10,934 nucleotides of DNA, taken from positions 1-10,934 of the forward strand of contig JAEZJW010000130.1 of assembly GCA_023415595.1 (NCBI GenBank), given 5' to 3'. Shown one piece after another: positions 1 to 4,619 of this stretch. A model generated the notes under the pieces. The model was given only the letters and a program-made list of their open reading frames with translations, did not search any database and was not told the DNA's origin. Made by a program: the position numbers and the translations under genes. This DNA comes from Bacillota bacterium (GTDB lineage Bacteria; Bacillota; Clostridia; Lachnospirales; Lachnospiraceae). Position 1 is the first letter of the stretch. Each line of letters opens with the position of its first letter.

Positions 1-110
1 GCCTGTCTGATCTCCTGTGTCAGATTGTATCCATAGGTTCCCTCCGGTTCCTTTGAAACAACAGCAAGCACAATCGCATCGAGTAGTGCTGAACCGGTAT
101 TAAATACCAT
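1..110 (-). CDS. PadR-family transcriptional regulator, N-terminal fragment
   Basis: Reading leftwards from an ATG at 110, 36 codons are visible before the window edge. They begin MVFNTGSALLDAIVLAVVSK and continue with EPEGTYGYNLTQEI. This is the start of the PadR winged-helix domain: a helix with the LDAIVL pattern, then the G-x-x-Y-G-Y-x-L-T-x-E-I segment leading into the second helix. PadR proteins are dimeric cytosolic repressors, often autoregulated and often controlling membrane or efflux genes; the target here cannot be told. The start is supported by AGGGAG eight bases upstream of the ATG. It is transcribed away from the copper genes from its own promoter (167-195). The gene is cut by the window, so its length and C-terminal domain are unknown. 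Confidence 0.8.
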   Translation of the reverse strand, partial: MVFNTGSALLDAIVLAVVSKEPEGTYGYNLTQEIRQ

Positions 111-166
111 AACATCAACTCCCTTCCAAGCACTGTTACAATTTATAATATTATTGATTTAACAAT

Positions 167-195
167 ACTATACATCATATAATATTATATGTCAA
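167..195 (-). promoter_or_regulatory. padR promoter with palindrome in the spacer
   Basis: On the minus strand a perfect -35 TTGACA (190-195) is followed after exactly 17 bases by TATAGT (167-172). About 50 bases of leader then run to the padR ATG. The spacer holds the perfect 14-bp palindrome ATATAATATTATAT (177-190), flanked by an ACAT (172-175) and an ATGT (189-192). PadR repressors commonly bind ATGT/ACAT dyads, so this is a plausible autoregulatory operator covering the promoter. The promoter call is strong; the operator assignment is inference. Confidence 0.65.
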
Positions 196-289
196 TAACA
201 ATTTTATGATTTGTTTTTTAGGAAGGAAATGTATGATTTCTTATGCCTTTTAATTGCATTATATAATTTCTGCCAGGAATTACAAGTAC

Positions 290-340
290 AAAAAAACTCC
301 ACATCAGAAATAGTCCAAAGATACATTTCTGAATGTGGAG
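290..340 (-). terminator. Rho-independent terminator of the small membrane protein gene
   Basis: On the minus strand CTCCACAT (complement of 333-340) pairs with ATGTGGAG (complement of 297-304). An inner AGAAA/TTTCT pair extends the stem, which is followed directly by seven Ts (290-296). It lies 25 bases past the stop of the 365-637 gene and before the padR promoter, so it ends that transcript and insulates padR. Confidence 0.8.
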
Positions 341-364
341 CCTATATTTGTCCCATTATGATAA

Positions 365-637
365 TTATTTCTGTAGGGGTTCTGTATTCTCTTCTTCCTT
401 ACAGCAGCTATGCTTATCCTTACGAAACATCATGAATAACATTCCACCCATAAATATAGGACAGATAAAAGGTGTGATAACGCCTAGCACCCCTGCAGCT
501 GCAGGACTTATTCCTGCAATGAAAGGTAAAAGGAAAATAATCAGCATTGGGATCCCACAGCAGAGAATTATATGAAGCATATGCTTCATGGGGCTATGAC
601 CCTTAGAGCCCGATTTATTTCTTTCAGGTAAATTCAT
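365..637 (-). CDS. Small two-helix membrane protein, Met/Cys/His-rich (unknown)
   Basis: A 90-residue protein with a polar N-terminus of about 18 residues and two hydrophobic segments (about 21-43 and 47-71). Its charged C-terminal tail contains HSCC (77-80) followed by EEE. Cysteines are C26, C27, C59, C78 and C79; Met (positions 17, 20, 31, 63, 66, 69, 70) and His (14, 19, 22, 77) are enriched near the membrane faces. Such residues are suitable ligands for a soft metal. I do not recognise a named family with confidence; short proteins with an HxxxCC first helix occur near copper and mercury genes, and that is all the context offers. The start is fixed by GGAGG six bases before the ATG. It is transcribed alone, divergent from the copper-storage gene, and ends at a clear terminator. 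A role in copper tolerance is inference. Confidence 0.75.
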   Translation of the reverse strand: MNLPERNKSGSKGHSPMKHMLHIILCCGIPMLIIFLLPFIAGISPAAAGVLGVITPFICPIFMGGMLFMMFRKDKHSCCKEEENTEPLQK

Positions 638-684
638 ATCTAACCTCCGTTTTACTAAGATGATACTCCTATCATAGCCTTTTC

Positions 685-703
685 ATATGAAGATAATATG
701 AAG
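685..703. promoter_or_regulatory. Direct repeat ATATGAAG x2, 11-bp period (candidate response-regulator site)
   Basis: ATATGAAG occurs at 685-692 and again at 696-703, one helical turn apart. The block starting at 689, GAAGATAATATGAAGAAA, recurs at 9697 upstream of the copper fusion gene with a single mismatch. OmpR-family regulators typically bind direct repeats with this spacing, and such a regulator is encoded at 2643-3347. The site is 48-66 bases upstream of the small membrane gene's ATG and on the far side of the csp gene. The minus-strand TATTAT inside it could also serve as a -10 element, although no good -35 is present. The sequence match is seen; the regulator assignment is inference. 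Confidence 0.4.
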
Positions 704-730
704 AAAATCATTATTTTATCTGCTTAAAAA

Positions 731-739
731 TGCCATAAT
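731..739 (+). promoter_or_regulatory. Possible extended -10 promoter for the copper-storage gene
   Basis: TGC-CATAAT matches an extended -10 (TGn plus hexamer) about 80 bases before the csp ATG. The -35 region about 17 bases upstream (TTATTT) is poor. Downstream, CTACAT (760-765) and ATGTAG (780-785) form a 26-bp interrupted dyad within the leader, which could be an operator. This is the best candidate seen for a plus-strand promoter in the 180-base divergent region, but it is weak. Confidence 0.25.
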
Positions 740-817
740 AGCAACTGAATATTAACCTTCTACATAGGGATACTGTTTGATGTAGCATTTTAGTTGAATA
801 AAAAGGAGTGTATTCAG

Positions 818-1165
818 ATGGCATTATTTACAATGGAAACAAACAGACTGCAGACCTGTATCGATGCTTGCAATAAGTGTGCGCAAGCCTGTTATGAATG
901 CTTTCAGGCATGTTTAAATGAGCCTGATGTGAACGCAAGAAAAAACTGTATCAGTATGCTGGTCGAATGTGCGATGATGTGTCAAATGTCCGTCTCCATG
1001 ATGTCCATGGGTGGACAATATTCGAAAGAACACTGTGGTCTTTGTGCGAAAATCTGCGATAGCTGCGCTAAGGAATGTAACATGTTCCAGGACGAGCATT
1101 GTAAGAAATGTGCGCAGGAATGTAATTTGTGCGCAGAGGAATGCAGAAACATGGCAGGTATGTAA
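818..1165 (+). CDS. csp3: Cytosolic copper-storage protein, four-helix bundle (Csp3/DUF326 type)
   Basis: A 115-residue protein with 19 cysteines: C14, 18, 21, 25, 28, 32, 44, 51, 55, 73, 76, 80, 83, 87, 95, 98, 102, 105 and 109. Their alternating 3- and 4-residue spacing puts them along one face of each helix. That is the signature of the Csp family, in which a four-helix bundle is filled with thiolates binding many Cu(I) ions. There is no signal peptide, so it belongs to the cytosolic (Csp3-like) class. Length and cysteine count agree with known Csp3 proteins. The expected role is buffering cytosolic copper and protecting metal sites of other enzymes. The start at 818 is chosen because GGAG lies nine bases upstream; an in-frame TTG at 794 has no such site. 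It is the only plus-strand gene and converges on the histidine kinase gene. Confidence 0.9.
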   Translation: MALFTMETNRLQTCIDACNKCAQACYECFQACLNEPDVNARKNCISMLVECAMMCQMSVSMMSMGGQYSKEHCGLCAKICDSCAKECNMFQDEHCKKCAQECNLCAEECRNMAGM

Positions 1166-1176
1166 AGAAATAACTC

Positions 1177-1239
1177 GAGGCTGTTTCAAAACTCCCATAG
1201 CCTTAATAAAGAACCATGGGTTTGTAATGAAACAGCCTC
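1177..1239. terminator. Bidirectional terminator-like 12-bp inverted repeat
   Basis: GAGGCTGTTTCA (1177-1188) and its exact reverse complement (1228-1239) form a 12-bp stem. An inner CCCAT (1194-1198)/ATGGG (1216-1220) stem lies within the loop. It sits between the stop of the copper-storage gene (1165) and the stop of the convergent kinase gene (1255). Flanks are T-rich rather than a clean T-run: CTTATAAA on the plus side, and GAGTTATTTCTTT on the minus side. A shared terminator is the simplest reading, with better support on the minus strand. Confidence 0.6.
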
Positions 1240-1254
1240 TTATAAATGATATGG

Positions 1255-2646
1255 TTAGCCATTCTTAGGCAGGATCACCGTGAAGGTACTACCCTCATTC
1301 AGCTTACTGATTACCTTTACCCTTCCTTCATGGGCTTCTATGATAGATTTCACGATGGTGAGGCCGATACCGGATCCACCGGTGGACCTGTTTCTGGATT
1401 TATCAGCACGGTAAAAACGCTCAAAGATATACGGAAGCTCTTCTTCTGGTATTCCTATTCCATCATCGGTAATATAAAACCCTGCCGTATCCTCCGCTTC
1501 AAATGCAGTGAATGAGATATTCCCGCCATTCCCCGAGTATTTGATCGCATTGGACAACAGATTCACCAGTACCTGCTGTATCCGGTCCGGATCGGCGTAC
1601 AAATTTACTTCCGGTCCCTTCTGGGTAAGCTGTATATTCTTCAGAAATAGTTCATTTTCAAAACTGGCTGCTGTCTTTCTCATCATCTCCTGGATCGGAA
1701 AGTGGGATTTATTCAGCTTCATGTTTTGGTTTTCAATCTTAGCAAGCTGCTCCAGATCATTCACCAGTTTACTTACTCTGACGGTTTCTTCATAGCAGCT
1801 CTCCAATCTCTCCGGTGTTGGCTCCCAAATCCCCTCCATCATCGCTTCTATATGGGACTGAAGTATCGTAATCGGTGTTCTGAGTTCATGGGCAACATCC
1901 CCGGTCAGCTGTTTTCTCAGCTTCTCCAACGTCTCCAGGGAAGAAGCCAGATGATTGATTGATCCCACCAGCATGTTCAGCTCTCTCGTATCTGCCCTCT
2001 CCTCCAGCCTTACTTCATAATTACCGTCAGCAATCTTCTTCGTCACATCCACAGTCTTCAGGATTGGCCTGCTGATTCTTCTGGCCAGTATGTGGCCAAT
2101 CAGTATGGACAGTATGAGCGAGGCGAGGCCTACTCCTACGAGAACCCTGTTCAAGGAGTCCAGGAATCTGAAATCATTCTCCGTCAGGAAGAAGGGACCG
2201 AAATAGCTGATGCTTACGGAGCCGATCTGTAATCCGTTCTGGGTCAGAGGATAGGTAACGGACTTAAACTCTCCTTCCAGCTGTGGGTATTTTATTCTCA
2301 TCCTCTCCGAGATGTCCTCCATGATGCGGTTACATAGCGCCATATCATGGGATTGGGCATCCCACATAATCCTTCCTTCCCTGTCATATACCTTCAGAAT
2401 GTAGCCCTCATAGAGGGAGAACATGCCTATCGTATGGATATACTTTATGTCCCACTCTTTTTTTAATGCAACATACTGTTCACTCAAGGTTGCAGTGATA
2501 ACCTGCGCCCGGAGCTCCTGCTGGCTGGCAATATATTCCGTGAATTGTTTATTGATCAGATAGTTGGACAGGAAGCTGATGATTGCTACGACCAGCAAGA
2601 CGACACTGATCATCGCCGTGGATACCTTCGTCCGGATGCTTCTCAA
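1255..2646 (-). CDS. Membrane sensor histidine kinase of a CopA-linked two-component system
   Basis: A 463-residue kinase. Segments in order: TM1 about 11-31; an extracytoplasmic sensor region about 32-166; TM2 about 167-188; HAMP about 189-241; HisKA with HELRTP and phosphoacceptor H253; HATPase with N-box LLSNAIKYS (about 363-371), G1 DDGIGIP (about 394-400), FERFYR, and G2 GGSGIGLT (about 423-430). All catalytic motifs are intact. The start is a TTG at 2644-2646 overlapping the response regulator's stop (TTGA), with GGAGGTG upstream, so the pair is translationally coupled. The sensor region has one Cys (C105) and two His (71, 100), with no dense metal-ligand cluster. Copper sensing is therefore suggested by position only (CusS-like); cell-envelope stress is an alternative. 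It is the last gene of the minus-strand run. Confidence 0.9.
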   Translation of the reverse strand: MRSIRTKVSTAMISVVLLVVAIISFLSNYLINKQFTEYIASQQELRAQVITATLSEQYVALKKEWDIKYIHTIGMFSLYEGYILKVYDREGRIMWDAQSHDMALCNRIMEDISERMRIKYPQLEGEFKSVTYPLTQNGLQIGSVSISYFGPFFLTENDFRFLDSLNRVLVGVGLASLILSILIGHILARRISRPILKTVDVTKKIADGNYEVRLEERADTRELNMLVGSINHLASSLETLEKLRKQLTGDVAHELRTPITILQSHIEAMMEGIWEPTPERLESCYEETVRVSKLVNDLEQLAKIENQNMKLNKSHFPIQEMMRKTAASFENELFLKNIQLTQKGPEVNLYADPDRIQQVLVNLLSNAIKYSGNGGNISFTAFEAEDTAGFYITDDGIGIPEEELPYIFERFYRADKSRNRSTGGSGIGLTIVKSIIEAHEGRVKVISKLNEGSTFTVILPKNG

Positions 2647-3347
2647 ACCGATTCACCTCCAAACTTATAACCTACTCCATGAATCGTCTTTACATAGATA
2701 GGGTTTTTCGGATCCTCTTCAATCTTCGCACGCAGATTTTTGATATGGCTGTCCACGGTACGGTCATAACCCTCATAATCTTCCCCTAAGGCAATGGTGA
2801 TAAGCTCATCCCGCGTAAATACCTTATTCGGATATTTAATCAATGCAGATAATATCTTATATTCAATTGGGGTCAGCTTTACCTCTTCAGATTTCTTAAG
2901 AATCAGTCGGCTATCGAAGTCAACAGTCAGATCTCCCCGGAAAGCATACCGACTTCTCTCCTCAGCCTGATTGTCACCTGCTCTCCTCCACACTGCTTCC
3001 ATTCTTGCATAGAGAGCTTTCAGACTGAAGGGCTTCGTGATATAATCATCCGCACCGATTCCAAGGCCCTGCAGCAGATCAGCCTCCGCTGATTTTGCTG
3101 TCAGCATGATAATCGGCACACGGGATCTTAATCTCAGCGCTTTGCATACCTCTTCCCCAGATAATCCGGGAAGCATCAGGTCCAGCAAAACCATCGATAC
3201 TGTTTCTCTTCCGAAGAGCTCCAAGGCCCTTCTGCCATCCTCCGCCAAAAGCACGGAAAAGCCCTTGCTTTCCAGAAAAGACTTAATTACACTGCTGATT
3301 TTCTCCTCATCCTCTACCACAAGGACTTTCTTTCCGGGACAATCCAT
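2643..3347 (-). CDS. OmpR-family response regulator
   Basis: A 234-residue regulator. The receiver domain (about 6-118) has acidic residues E12 and D13, phosphoacceptor D56 (LLDLMLPG), T83 and K105 (ITKPF). The OmpR winged helix follows (about 130-231) with LTPIEYKIL, the recognition-helix region RTVDSHIKNLRAKIE, and the HGVGYKF wing. It should be phosphorylated by the kinase whose start codon overlaps its stop. The start is placed at the ATG at 3347 because GGAGG lies seven bases upstream; the longer frame from 3386 would add 13 residues without a ribosome site and overlaps a possible -10 (TATGAT, complement of 3382-3387). Downstream of copZ, it probably controls part of the surrounding copper genes. 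Candidate targets are the 11-bp direct repeats at 685-703 and 9693-9711 (inference). Confidence 0.9.
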   Translation of the reverse strand: MDCPGKKVLVVEDEEKISSVIKSFLESKGFSVLLAEDGRRALELFGRETVSMVLLDLMLPGLSGEEVCKALRLRSRVPIIMLTAKSAEADLLQGLGIGADDYITKPFSLKALYARMEAVWRRAGDNQAEERSRYAFRGDLTVDFDSRLILKKSEEVKLTPIEYKILSALIKYPNKVFTRDELITIALGEDYEGYDRTVDSHIKNLRAKIEEDPKNPIYVKTIHGVGYKFGGESV

Positions 3348-3410
3348 AGCAAATCCTCCATAACTATTTGTCTTTACGTAGATCATATCCGTCTAATATA
3401 TGTAACATTA

Positions 3411-3448
3411 ACCCCTGCTTCCTAATAATTCTCACCGGAAGCAGGGGT
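3411..3448. repeat. Perfect 12-bp inverted repeat between copZ and the response regulator
   Basis: ACCCCTGCTTCC (3411-3422) and its exact complement (3437-3448) enclose a 14-base loop. No T-run follows on either strand, so it is not a classical terminator. It could be a processing or stabilising hairpin separating the copA/copZ part of the transcript from the kinase/regulator part, or a weak terminator. The outer minus-strand arm includes ATACCCC, the same heptamer that forms the CsoR-type half-site at 7679. Confidence 0.6.
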
Positions 3449-3465
3449 ATCCGTTATTCTGATAA

Positions 3466-3487
3466 TTGAACCGGCTTGCAGGTTCAA
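3466..3487. repeat. Second hairpin, TTGAACC inverted repeat
   Basis: TTGAACC (3466-3472) and GGTTCAA (3481-3487) form a 7-bp stem with an 8-base loop, 18 bases from the 12-bp hairpin. The two make a structured spacer in the 188-base gap between copZ and the response regulator gene. No coding sequence is seen in this gap. Confidence 0.5.
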
Positions 3488-3535
3488 CTTATATCACTAT
3501 CTCACCTTCATCAGTAATCAGATGGACTCCATCCC

Positions 3536-3745
3536 TTAGGACATTACATCGTAGCCCTGGTCCTCAATTGCCTGTTTGATGTTATCCAGAGAAACCACTG
3601 AAGAGTCGAAATCAACTGCTACTGATTTTGCTTCCAGGCTGACTGATACCTTATCCACACCGTCCATAGTTCCTACTGCCTTCTTGATTGCGTTTTCGCA
3701 ATGGGAGCAGGACATTCCTTCTACCTTAATAATCACATTTTCCAT
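3536..3745 (-). CDS. copZ: Copper chaperone CopZ (single HMA domain)
   Basis: A 69-residue protein that is a complete HMA fold, with no other domain. The metal site is GMSCSHC, with C13 and C16; the DGVDKV and DNIKQAIEDQGYDV segments match the second and last elements of the fold. The family binds one Cu(I) between the two thiols and passes it to the HMA domains of CopA, or to a CsoR-type repressor, in the cytosol. Length is normal for CopZ. GGAGG lies seven bases before the ATG. It follows the lipoprotein gene by 144 bases and has its own strong promoter (3792-3820), so it can be made independently of copA. Mercury-binding MerP-like function is less likely given the adjacent Cu(I)-type ATPase. 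Confidence 0.92.
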   Translation of the reverse strand: MENVIIKVEGMSCSHCENAIKKAVGTMDGVDKVSVSLEAKSVAVDFDSSVVSLDNIKQAIEDQGYDVMS

Positions 3746-3791
3746 ATAAATCCTCCATTCTGCTGATACCCGCGCACTTTATTATTAATCC

Positions 3792-3820
3792 ATATTATCA
3801 GAGATTTTATTCTTAATCAA
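3792..3820 (-). promoter_or_regulatory. copZ promoter
   Basis: Minus strand: TTGATT (3815-3820), exactly 17 bases, then TAATAT (3792-3797). A TGA immediately before the -10 makes it an extended -10. The start point would be near 3785, about 40 bases before the copZ ATG. A small dyad AAGTT-ATA-AACTT (3824-3836) lies three bases upstream of the -35 and could be a regulator site. No full CsoR-type dyad is present, only a GGGTATC in the leader (about 3764-3770). Confidence 0.65.
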
Positions 3821-3889
3821 CGGAAGTTATAAACTTTCATTCTTATGTTATGTGTTCAGGTCATTCATTACAATCTACTTCTCAGCTAA

Positions 3890-4576
3890 TTATTGCTGTC
3901 CATCAAGCTCAAAAGGTTTCAGGAATTTATCCACTTCAACCTTCTTCCCTTTCTCATCCATGGTCTCTACCTTAGCGAATACCCATCCCTCTACGTTCTG
4001 GGGATCCACTCCTGCATCGATGAAGGGCTGAGGGTTAAGCACATAGACGATATCCTTATCGTTCTTTGTCATATCCTTTGCCCACTCAAACATATTACCG
4101 TTTGACAGAGCTACGCCGTAGTGATCCAAAGCTGCATGGTACTTAATAGAGTCACGGTAATTCTTTACGATCTGCTCATAGGAAGCCAGCGGTGTCGCAT
4201 CTCCTTCATAATTGGGGGTATTGCTGCCTAAGTCAGTGCCAACGACGATTTTGTCACCTGTAAACATTCCTTCCGGAAGCTTACTGACATCCAATCCGGC
4301 ATCTAAGAAGGGCTGAGCATTTACCTCCAGCAGTACATCATAGGTCTGGCTCTTTGAGTTATCCTTACTCCAGATGAAGCTTGCTTCCCCATCCGGTGAG
4401 GTCAGGGACCAGCCGCCGTAGGCTGCGTTCTCACCGGTCTGTTCCTTGGTGATATCCAGGACCTTGCCGAAGGAGTCAATCGATTTGTCTCCGACAACAT
4501 CCAGCTTATTGTTACATGCGGTTAAGCCGATCATTGCTGTAATTGTAAAAGCTGCTATTGCGATTTTCTTTTTCAT
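3890..4576 (-). CDS. Lipoprotein with a tandem internal repeat (unknown function)
   Basis: A 228-residue protein with a lipoprotein signal: KKK, a hydrophobic stretch, then lipobox LTAC with lipidated C21. The mature part is a tandem duplication of about 95 residues. NAQPFLDAGLDVSKLPEGMF (86-105) matches NPQPFIDAGVDPQNVEGWVF (181-200). Upstream of each is a W-x-K-D (69-72 and 165-168) at similar spacing, preceded by Y-G (53-54 and 153-154). No Cys remains after lipidation. Met and His are few, so it does not look like a Met-rich copper sponge. I do not recognise the family. It starts 43 bases after copA with no terminator between and a GGATGG ribosome site, so it is in the copA operon. It would sit on the outer membrane face, where it could accept, bind or sense exported metal (inference). 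Confidence 0.85.
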   Translation of the reverse strand: MKKKIAIAAFTITAMIGLTACNNKLDVVGDKSIDSFGKVLDITKEQTGENAAYGGWSLTSPDGEASFIWSKDNSKSQTYDVLLEVNAQPFLDAGLDVSKLPEGMFTGDKIVVGTDLGSNTPNYEGDATPLASYEQIVKNYRDSIKYHAALDHYGVALSNGNMFEWAKDMTKNDKDIVYVLNPQPFIDAGVDPQNVEGWVFAKVETMDEKGKKVEVDKFLKPFELDGQQ

Positions 4577-4619
4577 GGGTCATTTACCATCCTTTTATGT
4601 TGATATATTTAGTGTTATC

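Noticed and set aside
211..435. Plus-strand open frame of 74 codons next to the padR promoter
   Set aside because: It runs through the terminator hairpin and overlaps the better-supported 365-637 gene on the other strand. Its composition is that of antisense sequence and it has no family resemblance.
794..817. TTG start eight codons upstream in the copper-storage gene
   Set aside because: The GGAG site lies inside this extension, nine bases before the ATG at 818, which is the proper start.
1177..1239. Inverted repeat starting GAGGCTGTTTC as an insertion-sequence or MITE end
   Set aside because: Such ends can look similar, but the element is only 63 bases, has no target duplication that I can see, holds no transposase, and lies between two convergent stops where a terminator is expected.
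3348..3386. Thirteen-residue N-terminal extension of the response regulator
   Set aside because: No ribosome site before 3386, whereas the ATG at 3347 has GGAGG seven bases upstream and gives a standard receiver-domain start.
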